From Phyllobacterium myrsinacearum (GTDB taxonomy: Bacteria > Pseudomonadota > Alphaproteobacteria > Rhizobiales > Rhizobiaceae): 64,000 nucleotides of DNA. Shown here one piece after another: positions 36,299 to 44,979 of this stretch (positions within the stretch are counted from its first letter, which is position 1; each line of letters opens with the position of its first letter). The stretch lies in the NCBI RefSeq assembly GCF_002980555.1, contig NZ_PVBT01000008.1:62001-126000 (forward strand), in the 5' to 3' direction. The notes below the pieces were generated by a model, which saw only the letters and a program-made list of their open reading frames with translations, ran no database searches and had not been told where the DNA came from. Made by a program: the position numbers and the translations under genes.

Positions 36299-36432
36299 TT
36301 CTCTGAAACTGAATGATATTTTCGATGAAACCGGGCAGCGATTGCAGATTTCTTGACAGGAAGTCTGGAATTTCTTCCTATTAATGCGCATATAACGGGC
36401 AATTATCCCCAACGCACCCCGTTTATGCCAGT

Positions 36433-36498
36433 GGAACGAATTTGACATTCGCATCCCATTGTACATGACGAGGAATATGCGAATGTCAAATTCGTTCC
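36433..36498. repeat. Perfect 22-bp inverted repeat (palindromic element)
   Basis: The 22 bases at 36433-36454 are the exact reverse complement of those at 36477-36498 (core GCGAATGTCAAATTCG), with a 22-base spacer. It lies 18 bases before the DnaJ-like start, so the transcript would fold into a long hairpin over its 5' leader. It resembles a dispersed intergenic palindrome more than an operator. Confidence 0.7.
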
Positions 36499-36516
36499 TC
36501 CAGGAAAGGCACACAC

Positions 36517-37434
36517 ATGCGCGATCCTTATACCGTGCTGGGCGTCGCCAAGACGGCGAAGCCTGAAGAAATCAAGTCGGCGTTTCGCAAGCTCGCCAAG
36601 AAATACCATCCTGACCAGAATCAGGATGATCCGAAGGCACAGGCAAATTTCTCCGAAATCAACCAGGCCTATGAGATTATTGGTGACAAGGAGCGCCGCG
36701 GCCAGTTTGACCGGGGCGAGATCGACGCCGAGGGCAAGCAGCGCGCGCCGCAGGGGTTTGAGGGTTTTGCCGGCGGCGGCGATCCCTTCGCCGGTTTCGG
36801 CGGCGCACGCGGTGCGCGGTCGGGTGGATTCGACTACCGTAGCGGTACGGCCGGTTTCGGCGCTGAAGATATTCTAAGCAGCCTCTTCGGTGAGGGCGCT
36901 GGTGCTTTCGGCGGCGGGCCGCGCCGCGCCGGACCGCGCAAGGGCACGGACCTGCAGGCCACCATCGATGTGACGCTGGAGCAGGCTGTCGGTGCCGAGA
37001 AGGTTGAAGCGGTTTTCCCCAATGGCAAAAGGCTGGCGATCAAGCTGCCCGCGCAGGTTGAAAACGGCCAAACGATTCGCTTGAAGGGGCAGGGCGAGGC
37101 TATTCCCGGCGGAACGCCAGGTGATGCGCTGGTCACGATCCGTTTCAAGCCCCATCCAAAATTCAAGGTGGAGGGGCATGACCTGCATCTCGACCTGCCG
37201 GTGTCCTTGCGCGATGCGGCGCTCGGTTCTAGGCAGGAAGTGGAGACCCTGAACGGCCGTGTGGCGGTGAAAATAGCGCCATGGACCAGTTCCGACCGGG
37301 TTTTGCGCCTGAAAGGCAAGGGTTTGCCGAAAAAGCCGGATGGTCACGGCGATCTTTTTGTTCATGTTCGCGTCATGTTGCCCGAGCATGGTGATGCGGC
37401 ATTGGAAGCATTTCTGCGCGATTCGAGTCTCTGA
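36517..37434 (+). CDS. DnaJ-like co-chaperone (CbpA/DnaJ type II)
   Basis: A 305-residue J-domain protein. The J domain (1-68) has the HPD tripeptide at 31-33 that activates DnaK; a Gly/Phe-rich stretch (about 88-135, [14 protein letters not shown]) follows, then the two C-terminal peptide-binding beta domains ([17 protein letters not shown] and [18 protein letters not shown]). The zinc-finger CXXCXGXG repeats of classical DnaJ are absent, making it the CbpA class. It lies behind the 22-bp inverted repeat. Confidence 0.92.
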   Translation: MRDPYTVLGVAKTAKPEEIKSAFRKLAKKYHPDQNQDDPKAQANFSEINQAYEIIGDKERRGQFDRGEIDAEGKQRAPQGFEGFAGGGDPFAGFGGARGARSGGFDYRSGTAGFGAEDILSSLFGEGAGAFGGGPRRAGPRKGTDLQATIDVTLEQAVGAEKVEAVFPNGKRLAIKLPAQVENGQTIRLKGQGEAIPGGTPGDALVTIRFKPHPKFKVEGHDLHLDLPVSLRDAALGSRQEVETLNGRVAVKIAPWTSSDRVLRLKGKGLPKKPDGHGDLFVHVRVMLPEHGDAALEAFLRDSSL

Positions 37435-37544
37435 AAATCAACGGTTCCCGAAAATCCTTGACGAAACTGACACGATGCTTGAAGCCCGGCGCGGGCTGTG
37501 CGATACCGCAAATCAATCATATGTCTTTCGTGAAGGGTTGGTAA

Positions 37545-38363
37545 ATGACCGCCAAAACTGGTTTGATGCAAGGTAAACGCGGACTTATTATGGGCGTTGC
37601 CAATAATCGGTCGATCGCCTGGGGCATTGCCAAGGCGGCCCATGATGCCGGTGCCGAGCTTGCTTTCACCTATCAGGGCGATGCGCTGAAGAAGCGCGTC
37701 GAGCCGCTGGCGCAGGAACTCGGGGCTTTTCTCTGCGGCCATTGCGATGTTTCCGATGCCTCGACCATCGATGCATGCTTTGCCGCGCTGGAAGAAAAAT
37801 GGGGCAAGATCGACTTTCTCGTGCATGCCATCGGCTTCTCCGACAAGGATGAGCTGACCGGCCGTTATGTCGATACGTCGGAAGCGAATTTCACCAAGAC
37901 CATGCTGATTTCCGTATTCTCGCTGACGGCGGTTGCCAAGCGTGCGGAAAAGCTGATGACCGATGGCGGATCGATCCTGACGCTGACCTATTACGGCGCG
38001 GAAAAGGTCATGCCCAACTACAACGTCATGGGTGTTGCCAAGGCGGCACTGGAAGCCAGCGTGAAATATCTGGCTGTGGATCTCGGCCCGGACAATATCC
38101 GCGTCAATGCGATCTCCGCCGGTCCGATCAAGACACTGGCCGCATCCGGCATCGGCGATTTCCGCTACATCCTCAAATGGAACGAATACAATGCGCCGTT
38201 GCGCCGTACCGTTACCATCGAGGAAGTCGGCGACGCCGGCCTGTATTTCCTCTCCGACCTGTCCCGTTCGGTCACGGGCGAAATTCACCATGCCGACAGC
38301 GGCTATCATGTCGTTGGCATGAAGGCTGTGGACGCGCCGGATATCTCTGTCGTCAAGGACTGA
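37545..38363 (+). CDS. fabI: Enoyl-[acyl-carrier-protein] reductase (NADH)
   Basis: Final step of each fatty acid elongation cycle. The 272-residue SDR protein has the cofactor loop GVANNRSIAWGIA (17-29), DVSD (68-71), and the FabI catalytic pattern with Y149/Y150 and Y159-x6-K166 (YNVMGVAK). It ends with GEIHHADSGYHVVGM, the usual FabI finish. AAGGG precedes the ATG. It lies between the DnaJ-like and histidine-phosphatase genes on the same strand. Confidence 0.96.
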   Translation: MTAKTGLMQGKRGLIMGVANNRSIAWGIAKAAHDAGAELAFTYQGDALKKRVEPLAQELGAFLCGHCDVSDASTIDACFAALEEKWGKIDFLVHAIGFSDKDELTGRYVDTSEANFTKTMLISVFSLTAVAKRAEKLMTDGGSILTLTYYGAEKVMPNYNVMGVAKAALEASVKYLAVDLGPDNIRVNAISAGPIKTLAASGIGDFRYILKWNEYNAPLRRTVTIEEVGDAGLYFLSDLSRSVTGEIHHADSGYHVVGMKAVDAPDISVVKD

Positions 38364-38370
38364 CCTTAAA

Positions 38371-38967
38371 GTGAACCTGCCGGACTCGATTGTTTATTTC
38401 TCGCGTCACGGCGAGACGGACTGGAACGTGTCCGAGCGAATCCAGGGGCAGGAAGACGTCGATATCAATGCGCGCGGCGAACAGCAGGCTGCGCGCAACG
38501 GCGATATGCTTAAATCGCTGATCGGGGAGGGCGCGGGTTTCGACTTTGTTGCCAGCCCTTTGCGCCGGACCCGCGATACGATGGAGCGGATCAGGACCCG
38601 CATGGGGATCGATCCCTGGGCCTACCGGACCGACGCCCGCCTCATGGAGGTGAATTTCGGCGATTGGCAGGGCTATATGCTGGAAGATATCGAGGCCCGT
38701 TCTCCGGAGCTTGTTGCGGCGCGTGCCCGTGACAAATGGAATTTTGTTCCGCCCGGACCCACGGCCGAAAGCTATGCCATCCTGGCAAAACGCATAGGCA
38801 GCTGGTTGTCGGAGGTCCGCGAGCCGACCGTATGCGTGACGCATGGCGGCTGCATGCGGACCATCTTCCAGATGGTGGAAGACCTTGACGGCCATGATGC
38901 GGCGAATCTTGCCATCACCCAGGATAAAATTCTGCGTCTTGAAAAAGGCAGTCTGACCTGGATGTAA
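38371..38967 (+). CDS. Histidine phosphatase (phosphoglycerate mutase-like) family protein
   Basis: A 198-residue enzyme with the RHGE motif (FSRHGETDWN, catalytic His about 12), the second histidine in VCVTHGGCMR and R in SPLRRTRDT. These make the phosphohistidine active site complete. The biological substrate is unknown. Start is GTG 38371, seven bases after fabI stops, so the two are co-transcribed. Confidence 0.88.
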   Translation: MNLPDSIVYFSRHGETDWNVSERIQGQEDVDINARGEQQAARNGDMLKSLIGEGAGFDFVASPLRRTRDTMERIRTRMGIDPWAYRTDARLMEVNFGDWQGYMLEDIEARSPELVAARARDKWNFVPPGPTAESYAILAKRIGSWLSEVREPTVCVTHGGCMRTIFQMVEDLDGHDAANLAITQDKILRLEKGSLTWM

Positions 38968-38978
38968 TCATCCAGGTC
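38955..38978. terminator. Hairpin at the end of the phosphatase gene
   Basis: A perfect 10-bp stem (GACCTGGATG 38955-38964 with CATCCAGGTC 38969-38978) with loop TAAT contains the stop codon. On the minus strand it is followed at a distance by CTTTTTC. It separates convergent transcripts. Confidence 0.5.
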
Positions 38979-39000
38979 CTAGCTTGTGACAAACAGGTGC

Positions 39001-39255
39001 CTATTGCACCGATTCTTCAATATCGGTTATGAAGCGCTCTTTGTTGACGAGGTCGAACATCAACGTGACCTTCATGCCTTTTTCAATGGCGCTGAAATCA
39101 AACTCACCTGGAAGCTTGTAAACCTTGCCATCGTCGAGCGTAATGGTCGAGTTGTCTTCGTCGATTTTGGTGATGGTGCCCTGTGCATCGTCAGCGAGCG
39201 CGCCGACCGGAAGCAGGGAAGCGACGAACATGAAGGTTGCGACGATGAAACGCAT
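39001..39255 (-). CDS. DUF1344 family exported protein
   Basis: An 84-residue protein with a signal peptide (MRFIVATFMFVASLLPVGALA) and a small beta domain typical of DUF1344 (AQGTITKIDEDNSTITLDDG, then GKVYKLPGEFD). The family is common in rhizobia and its function is not known. ATG 39255 follows AAAGAGGA; an ATG seven codons earlier (39276) has no such site. Confidence 0.85.
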   Translation of the reverse strand: MRFIVATFMFVASLLPVGALADDAQGTITKIDEDNSTITLDDGKVYKLPGEFDFSAIEKGMKVTLMFDLVNKERFITDIEESVQ

Positions 39256-39426
39256 TTTGATATCCTCTTTAATCAAAATCTGGTGGCCGATTTGTCCGTC
39301 ACCTTAAAGCGCGCATTTGTGGCAAAACAATTGCTTTTTTCGCGGTGGATGAAGGAATTTCAGCGACGGGTTTGACCACGGGCGTAAACGCTCATAAAAC
39401 CCCCTGACATAACGCCGGGTAACCTC

Positions 39427-40521
39427 ATGTCGCATAATACTTTCGGTCATCTTTTTCGTGTCACCACCTGGGGAGAAAGCCATGGAATCGCGCTTGGTTG
39501 CGTGGTTGACGGCTGTCCCCCCGGCATCCATTTCACCGAAGCCGAAATTCAGGCCTATCTCGACAAGCGCAAGCCCGGCCAGTCGAAATACACCACGCAG
39601 CGGCGCGAGCCGGACCAGGTGAAAGTCCTGTCCGGTTTCATGCTGCAGGACGACGGCGTGACCATGATCTCCACCGGCACGCCGATCTCGATGATGATCG
39701 AGAACACTGACCAGCGCTCCAAGGATTATGGCGACATTGCCCGCCAGTACCGTCCCGGCCACGCCGATTACACCTATGATGTCAAATACGGCATCCGCGA
39801 CTATCGCGGCGGCGGGCGATCGTCGGCGCGCGAAACCGCGGCACGGGTTGCCGCCGGTGCCATCGCCCGCAAGGTTGTGCCTGGCCTGATCGTGCGCGGC
39901 GCGCTGGTCGGCATGGGCATCCATACGATCGACCGTGATCGCTGGGACTGGGACGAGGTGGACAACAACCCGTTCTTCACGCCGGACCCCGGCTCGGTCG
40001 ACCTTTTCGCCGGATATCTCGATGGTATCCGCAAGGCTGGTTCCTCCATCGGCGCTGTCGTTGAAATCGTCGCCGAAAACGTGCCTGCCGGGCTCGGTGC
40101 ACCCGTCTATGGCAAGCTCGATCAGGATATCGCCAGCTATCTCATGTCCATCAATGCGGTGAAGGGCGTTGAAATCGGCGACGGTTTCGCAGCGGCCACG
40201 CTCAGCGGCGAGGAAAATGCCGATCAGATGCGCATGGACAATCACGGCAAGCCGATTTTCCTGTCCAATCATGCCGGCGGCATTCTTGGCGGCATTTCCA
40301 GCGGCGCGCCTGTCGTCGCGCGCTTTGCCGTCAAGCCCACGTCCTCCATCCTCACCCCGCGCCAGAGCATCGATGCTGATGGCAGGCAGGTGGATGTGAT
40401 GACCAAGGGCCGCCACGATCCCTGCGTCGGCATCCGGGCTGTTCCCATCGGCGAAGCCATGGTTGCCTGTGCGATTGCCGATCATTATCTCAGACATCGC
40501 GGCCAGACCGGCCGCATTTAA
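39427..40521 (+). CDS. aroC: Chorismate synthase
   Basis: Converts EPSP to chorismate, the branch point for aromatic amino acids, folate and ubiquinone; needs reduced FMN. The 364 residues contain the three family signatures: [18 protein letters not shown], the [21 protein letters not shown] block and [17 protein letters not shown]. Length is normal. Followed 15 bases later by the ribBA-like gene, probably in one operon. Confidence 0.98.
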   Translation: MSHNTFGHLFRVTTWGESHGIALGCVVDGCPPGIHFTEAEIQAYLDKRKPGQSKYTTQRREPDQVKVLSGFMLQDDGVTMISTGTPISMMIENTDQRSKDYGDIARQYRPGHADYTYDVKYGIRDYRGGGRSSARETAARVAAGAIARKVVPGLIVRGALVGMGIHTIDRDRWDWDEVDNNPFFTPDPGSVDLFAGYLDGIRKAGSSIGAVVEIVAENVPAGLGAPVYGKLDQDIASYLMSINAVKGVEIGDGFAAATLSGEENADQMRMDNHGKPIFLSNHAGGILGGISSGAPVVARFAVKPTSSILTPRQSIDADGRQVDVMTKGRHDPCVGIRAVPIGEAMVACAIADHYLRHRGQTGRI

Positions 40522-40536
40522 TCAAGAGGCGCATAC

Positions 40537-41640
40537 ATGGCTTACAATCAGAAACGGGTCGTCGATGCGCTGCGCGCGTTCGAACGCGGTGAAATCGTCG
40601 TTGTCATGGATGATGACGGGCGCGAGAACGAGGGTGATCTCATCGTCGCGGCGGTGCATTGCACCCCGGAAAAGATGGCGTTCATCGTGCGCCACACCTC
40701 CGGCATCGTCTGCACGCCCATGCCGCGCGACCACGCCAAGCGTCTCAACCTTGCGCCGATGGTGGCCGAGAACGACGCGCCGCATTCGACGGCCTTCACG
40801 GTGACCGTGGACTACAAGCACGGAACCACCACGGGTATTTCCGCCGATGACCGCACCTTGACCGTGCGCAACCTCGCCAATCCCAATGCCGGGGCGACGG
40901 ATTTCGTGCGTCCGGGGCACATTTTCCCGCTGATCGCGCGCGAGGGCGGTGTGCTCATGCGCTCCGGCCATACCGAAGCCGCCGTCGACCTGTGCAAGCT
41001 GGCCGGTCTGCCGCCGGTCGGCGTGATCTGCGAGCTTGTCAACGACGACGGTTCGGTGATGCGCGGCCCGCAGGTGGCAAGCTTTGCCGAGACGCACACG
41101 CTGCAGCAGGTGACGGTGGCCGATCTCATCGCCTACCGCCAGCGCAAGGAAACCCTGATCGAACGCATCGGCGAATATGAGATCGATACCTGCGCCGGAC
41201 AGGCAAAGGCCATCACCTATGCGCTGCCATGGGAGCCGATGCATCACGCCGCCATTGTGTTCGGCGATATCCGCGACGGCGAGGACGTGCCCGTCCGCCT
41301 GCAGCGTGAGGACATCCTCAGCGATGTCTTTGGCGCGCGCAACACGCTCGACAGCATCATGAAGCGCATTGCCGAGGAAAAGCGCGGCGTCATTGTCTAT
41401 CTGCGCGAAGGCTCTGTCGGCGTCGGCCGCGATGACGACCGCAACCGCGCCACGCTGCAGGACCGCGAGGCCCATGCGGAAGCCAAGGTGCGCGAAGAGG
41501 AATGGCGCCAGATCGGCCTTGGCGCGCAGATCCTGAAAGATCTCGGCATCACTTCGATCCGCCTTCTGTCATCGCGCGAACGGCACTATGTCGGTCTTGA
41601 AGGCTTTGGCATCCAGATCACCCGGACGGATATTATCTGA
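40537..41640 (+). CDS. ribB: 3,4-dihydroxy-2-butanone-4-phosphate synthase with degenerate GTP cyclohydrolase II domain
   Basis: The N-terminal RibB domain (about 1-205) is intact: [25 protein letters not shown] and [13 protein letters not shown], making the four-carbon riboflavin precursor from ribulose 5-phosphate. The C-terminal half (about 210-367) has the RibA fold and the [17 protein letters not shown] element, but the zinc cysteine cluster (C-x10-C-x-C) of GTP cyclohydrolase II is missing: the matching region reads [18 protein letters not shown] therefore expect RibB activity only. Length 367 residues. Confidence 0.9.
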   Translation: MAYNQKRVVDALRAFERGEIVVVMDDDGRENEGDLIVAAVHCTPEKMAFIVRHTSGIVCTPMPRDHAKRLNLAPMVAENDAPHSTAFTVTVDYKHGTTTGISADDRTLTVRNLANPNAGATDFVRPGHIFPLIAREGGVLMRSGHTEAAVDLCKLAGLPPVGVICELVNDDGSVMRGPQVASFAETHTLQQVTVADLIAYRQRKETLIERIGEYEIDTCAGQAKAITYALPWEPMHHAAIVFGDIRDGEDVPVRLQREDILSDVFGARNTLDSIMKRIAEEKRGVIVYLREGSVGVGRDDDRNRATLQDREAHAEAKVREEEWRQIGLGAQILKDLGITSIRLLSSRERHYVGLEGFGIQITRTDII

Positions 41641-41679
41641 GCCTGGTAGGTATCGGGCGCCGGTATTCGCGGCGTCCCA

Positions 41680-41994
41680 TCACCTCGTTTGCACTGCATT
41701 TTGTGTTTCGAGCGCATCGCCGGGTTGATCGAGCAGGAGCAGCGCCGGGCTTTCTTTAGCGTCAGGACTATGCCTGATGATGTGAACACGGTTGTTCACA
41801 TCATGATGAACGGAGTAGACCAGTTCTCCATCAAACCCCCTTTCTGCTCTTCTGCTCTCGATGCGAAACCACATGGTCAGCGCGACCAGCACCAACACAA
41901 AGGTGGGCGGAACGATCAGCCATAGAATCTTAAGCCAGTCCGACAGTGACTGGTACGTATCGAAAAAATCCTGCCAGAAATTGTAGTCGTTCAA
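41680..41994 (-). CDS. Hypothetical single-span membrane protein
   Basis: 104 residues with one strong membrane helix (about 24-42, LWLIVPPTFVLVLVALTMW) after an aromatic amphipathic N-terminus, then a soluble tail of about 60 residues (HHDVNNRVHIIRHSPDAK). I do not recognise it. Its base composition is more A/T-rich than the flanking core genes, and a perfect 11-bp inverted repeat lies inside it (41777-41804). It converges with the ribB gene. Confidence 0.55.
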   Translation of the reverse strand: MNDYNFWQDFFDTYQSLSDWLKILWLIVPPTFVLVLVALTMWFRIESRRAERGFDGELVYSVHHDVNNRVHIIRHSPDAKESPALLLLDQPGDALETQNAVQTR

Positions 41995-42041
41995 AGCACA
42001 TGCCTCGCTAATACGTCAAAGCCTTCATAGCTCGAATAAAT

Positions 42042-42057
42042 ATGTATTAAAATACAT
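42042..42057. promoter_or_regulatory. Palindrome upstream of the small XRE gene
   Basis: ATGTATT-AA-AATACAT is a perfect 7-bp dyad with a two-base centre, in an A/T-rich stretch 36 bases before the XRE start. Its position fits an operator for that regulator. Confidence 0.4.
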
Positions 42058-42092
42058 GGAAGAAACTGCCGTCAAGCGGCTTCGTGCCTCTT

Positions 42093-42305
42093 ATGGATAT
42101 CAAGAAGCGATTTGGTCTGGCTGTGAAGGAAAGACGAGGAGCCCTCGGCATCTCGCAGGAAGAATTGGCGATGCGTATTGGCGCAGATCAGGCCTATGTC
42201 AGCCGCATGGAAGCGGGGCGGATGAACGTTACCCTGGAAACCGCCGAACAGGTTGCAGCGGCAATGCTTTGCGACGTTGCAGAGCTGCTTGGTAGAGCCG
42301 GATAG
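42093..42305 (+). CDS. Small XRE-type DNA-binding protein
   Basis: A 70-residue protein that is only a helix-turn-helix domain: RFGLAVKERRGALGISQEELA, then RIGADQAYVSRMEAGRMNVTLETA, which is the full Xre/Cro fold. It may be a stand-alone regulator or the remains of a larger mobile-element regulator. The start is unclear (ATG 42093, or GTG 42084); no good ribosome-binding site is present. Confidence 0.8.
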   Translation: MDIKKRFGLAVKERRGALGISQEELAMRIGADQAYVSRMEAGRMNVTLETAEQVAAAMLCDVAELLGRAG

Positions 42306-42332
42306 CGTGTTGATGAGGTTTCCGGGGAAAGA

Positions 42333-42358
42333 CTGACCGGGGCGGTCAGGCCCTTCTT
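42333..42358. terminator. Terminator between the XRE and higA genes
   Basis: CTGACC (42333-42338) and GGTCAG (42344-42349) form a 6-bp stem, followed by GCCCTTCTTTG on the plus strand. It overlaps the end of higA on the minus strand. Confidence 0.5.
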
Positions 42359-42750
42359 TGAACCTTTTTCTCATCATGCACGAGATGATAGGGCTGTACG
42401 AGAAGTTCGGCAGGAATATGCCATTCGCGATTAAGCTTGAACACCATATCCATCGTCAGGGCGCGCTTTCTCGCCATGACTTCAGAGGCTCTTGGTGCAG
42501 AGCCAAGAACCTCTGCCAGAGCCCGGCGATTCAGCCCGGCCATTTCCATGTGCGCGGCGATGGTGGAAATTGGGTCCAATGCCGGAATGGGATAATGCTC
42601 GTCTTCATAGGCTTCGATTAAAATTGCAAGAACGTCGAACCGGTCACCCTCAGGTGTTCCCGGCTCGGGTTGATTGTCGAAATAGTGCGTGATTTCACCA
42701 ATCGCCCAGTCATAGTCTTCTTCAGTTTTGATCGGCCGAATGTTTTTCAT
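42346..42750 (-). CDS. higA: HigA-type antitoxin
   Basis: A 134-residue antitoxin with an N-terminal domain (YDWAIGEITHYFDNQPEPGTPEG, typical of the long HigA class) and a C-terminal HTH (about 66-120: ISTIAAHMEMAGLNRRALAEVLG, then MARKRALTMDMVFKLN). It should neutralise HigB and repress the operon. Its ATG at 42750 overlaps the higB stop by one base (TGATG); an in-frame GTG precedes it by one codon. Confidence 0.88.
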   Translation of the reverse strand: MKNIRPIKTEEDYDWAIGEITHYFDNQPEPGTPEGDRFDVLAILIEAYEDEHYPIPALDPISTIAAHMEMAGLNRRALAEVLGSAPRASEVMARKRALTMDMVFKLNREWHIPAELLVQPYHLVHDEKKVQRRA

Positions 42751-43046
42751 CACACAGTTTCCGGGTCGATAGCATCGTACTCTTTATGCGTGCCGACAAA
42801 TTTGATGAGCACACGTTCGAACGGGTAGGCGACATGCACGATAAGGCGGTACTTGTTGCCGGCAATGTCAAAGATCACCCTGTTGTCGCGGACAACGTCG
42901 ACAGAGTTGCCGAATTGCATTTTTACGTCCGCCGGTGTTTTCCATTCAGCCCTGCTCACAGCCACATACCAAGCCGTCAAGGGTACTTCAGCCTGATTGT
43001 GCACCAGCCAAAATGCCCGCAGCGCTTTCTTGGCTATGATCTGCAT
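42750..43046 (-). CDS. higB: HigB-type ribosome-dependent mRNA interferase toxin
   Basis: A 98-residue RelE-superfamily toxin of the HigB class: MQIIAKKALRAFW at the start, VKMQFGNSVDVVRDNRVIFDI in the middle, and NKYRLIVHVAYPFERVLIKFVGTHKEYD at the end, where the basic and aromatic catalytic residues (K, R, H, Y) reside. Toxin precedes antitoxin, the usual order for hig. The ATG at 43046 lies 18 bases from the nearer operator palindrome. Confidence 0.9.
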   Translation of the reverse strand: MQIIAKKALRAFWLVHNQAEVPLTAWYVAVSRAEWKTPADVKMQFGNSVDVVRDNRVIFDIAGNKYRLIVHVAYPFERVLIKFVGTHKEYDAIDPETV

Positions 43047-43063
43047 CAGGCATGTATAGCAGC

Positions 43064-43104
43064 TTCCCATATTGGGAACAAGTGAAAATTCCCATTTTGG
43101 GAAT
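43064..43104. promoter_or_regulatory. Two operator palindromes for higBA
   Basis: TTCCCA-TAT-TGGGAA (43064-43078) and ATTCCCA-TTT-TGGGAAT (43088-43104) share the same arms and have centres 25 bases apart, in the gap between the Lrp gene's stop and higB. Tandem palindromes directly upstream are typical of HigA autoregulation. Confidence 0.7.
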
Positions 43105-43111
43105 GAATGGC

Positions 43112-43570
43112 CTAAACCCGCCGCTCCTTGATCGTGTTCATGACAAAGCTTGTCTCGATGGAAGCGACGCATTTCAGCCGCGCAATCTTCTCCTTGATGA
43201 AGCGTTCATACTGTTCCAGTCCGGCGCTCATGACTTTCAGCACATAATCGCGCGAGCCCGTGACAAGGTGGCATTCCAGCACTTCATCCCAGCCGCGGAT
43301 CGCCTCCTCGAACATGACAATCTCATCCTCATGCTGGCGGCTAAGCCGGATCGTGGCAATGGCGGCCATGGTCCAGCCCTCGATGATGGGGTCGACAAGG
43401 GCGGTATAGCCGCGGATGATCCCGGCTTCCTCCATGCGCCGCAGGCGGCGCAGGCAGGGGGAAGGGGACAGTCCGACCCGCTCGGCCAGATCGTTGTTGG
43501 TGATGCGCGCATCCGCCTGCAGTTCCCTGAGAATGCGCCGGTCGGTCTCGTCAGCAATTTTCTGCGTCAT
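43112..43570 (-). CDS. Lrp/AsnC-family transcriptional regulator
   Basis: The 152-residue protein has an N-terminal winged HTH (DETDRRILRELQADARITNNDLAERVGLSPSPC region) and a C-terminal RAM ligand-binding domain (VTGSRDYVLKVMSAGLEQYE). It is divergent from a PLP lyase gene (starts 125 bases apart), the classic arrangement for an Lrp-type regulator of amino acid catabolism. Its ligand is probably methionine or a related amino acid. Confidence 0.92.
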   Translation of the reverse strand: MTQKIADETDRRILRELQADARITNNDLAERVGLSPSPCLRRLRRMEEAGIIRGYTALVDPIIEGWTMAAIATIRLSRQHEDEIVMFEEAIRGWDEVLECHLVTGSRDYVLKVMSAGLEQYERFIKEKIARLKCVASIETSFVMNTIKERRV

Positions 43571-43695
43571 AATCTCTCATTCGTGGCAATTGTTGGCGTC
43601 AATCAATGCAATTTGATCGCAAAAAGCAAGGATTGATCCCTGCATTTGATATAATTTGCTTGATAGCACCCCACCCCTCACGCGAGGAGATTCGC

Positions 43696-44979
43696 ATGGC
43701 CGCTCCCCATCCGTCCAAAACCCATATCGGCAACCACAAATTGCATCCTGAAACATTGATGCTGAACTATGGCTACGATCCGGAACTGTCGGAAGGCGCG
43801 GTCAAGCCGCCGGTGTTCCTGACGTCGACCTTCGTGTTCAAATCCGCCGAGGAAGGCCGCGATTTCTTCGATTTCGTCTCCGGCCGCAAGGAGCCGCCGG
43901 CCGGTGTCGGTGCGGGTCTTGTCTATTCCCGCTTCAACCACCCCAACAGCGAGATCGTCGAAGACCGTCTGGCTGTCTATGAGCGCACGGAAAGCTGCGC
44001 GCTGTTTTCCTCCGGCATGTCGGCCATTGCCACGACCCTGCTGGCCTTCGTGCGTCCGGGCGACGCGGTGCTGCATTCGCAGCCGCTCTACGGCGGCACG
44101 GAAACCCTGCTGGCCAAAACGTTCCTCAACATGGGTGTGGCTGCCGTCGGTTTTGCCGATGGCGTCAACGAGGCTTCGGTGCAGGCGGCGGCCGACGAGG
44201 CGATGACCAAGGGCCGCGTCTCCATCATCCTCATCGAAACGCCTGCCAACCCGACCAACAGCCTGGTCGATGTGGCGATGATCCGCCGCATTGCCGACGC
44301 CATCGGCGAAAAGCAGGGGCACACGCCGGTGATCGCCTGCGACAACACCCTGCTCGGACCGGTTTTCCAGCGCCCGATCGAACATGGCGCCGACATTTCC
44401 TTGTACTCACTGACCAAATATGTCGGCGGCCATTCCGACCTGATCGCCGGTGCGGCGCTCGGCTCGAAAGCTGTGATGAAACAGGTCAAGGCCCTGCGCG
44501 GTGCCATTGGCACGCAGCTCGACCCGCACTCCTGCTGGATGCTCGGCCGCTCGCTGGAAACCCTGAGCATCCGCATGGAGAAGGCCAACAACAACGCGCT
44601 TGCCGTCGCGGATTTCCTGCGCGATCACCCGAAAGTGGAGAAAATCCACTATCTGCCCTACCATGACGCGAATTCACCGCTCGGCCGCACTTTTGCGGCG
44701 CAATGCACCGGCGCCGGTTCCACCTTCTCGTTCGATATACGCGGCGGCCAGCCCGCAGCCTTCAAATTCCTAAATGCACTGCAAATCCTCAAGCTGGCGG
44801 TCAGCCTCGGCGGCACCGAATCCCTCGCCAGCCATCCCGCCACCATGACCCATTCCGGTGTGCCTGTGGATGTGCGCCAAAGGATCGGCGTGCTTGATTC
44901 GACCATCCGGCTGTCCATCGGCATCGAACACCCCGACGACCTGATCGCCGATCTTACCCAGGCCCTGGCTGCGGCCTGA
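43696..44979 (+). CDS. Cystathionine gamma-synthase/methionine gamma-lyase family protein
   Basis: A 427-residue fold-type I PLP enzyme of the Cys/Met metabolism family. The PLP lysine is in [15 protein letters not shown], with the conserved [16 protein letters not shown] and ETPANPTN motifs. The sequence cannot discriminate synthase from methionine gamma-lyase. Divergent Lrp control favours a catabolic, inducible lyase. GAGGAGA precedes ATG 43696; a longer frame from 43606 is not supported. Its 3' end overlaps the convergent immunity-like gene by 26 bases. Confidence 0.9.
   Translation: MAAPHPSKTHIGNHKLHPETLMLNYGYDPELSEGAVKPPVFLTSTFVFKSAEEGRDFFDFVSGRKEPPAGVGAGLVYSRFNHPNSEIVEDRLAVYERTESCALFSSGMSAIATTLLAFVRPGDAVLHSQPLYGGTETLLAKTFLNMGVAAVGFADGVNEASVQAAADEAMTKGRVSIILIETPANPTNSLVDVAMIRRIADAIGEKQGHTPVIACDNTLLGPVFQRPIEHGADISLYSLTKYVGGHSDLIAGAALGSKAVMKQVKALRGAIGTQLDPHSCWMLGRSLETLSIRMEKANNNALAVADFLRDHPKVEKIHYLPYHDANSPLGRTFAAQCTGAGSTFSFDIRGGQPAAFKFLNALQILKLAVSLGGTESLASHPATMTHSGVPVDVRQRIGVLDSTIRLSIGIEHPDDLIADLTQALAAA

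Noticed and set aside
36349-36386. Heat-shock sigma-32 promoter before the DnaJ-like gene
   Set aside because: A CTTGAC element is present but the spacing to the CCTAT-like -10 is about 21 bases, too long.
39380-40540. FMN or other riboswitch before aroC/ribB
   Set aside because: The conserved riboswitch cores were looked for and not found; the gaps are too short.
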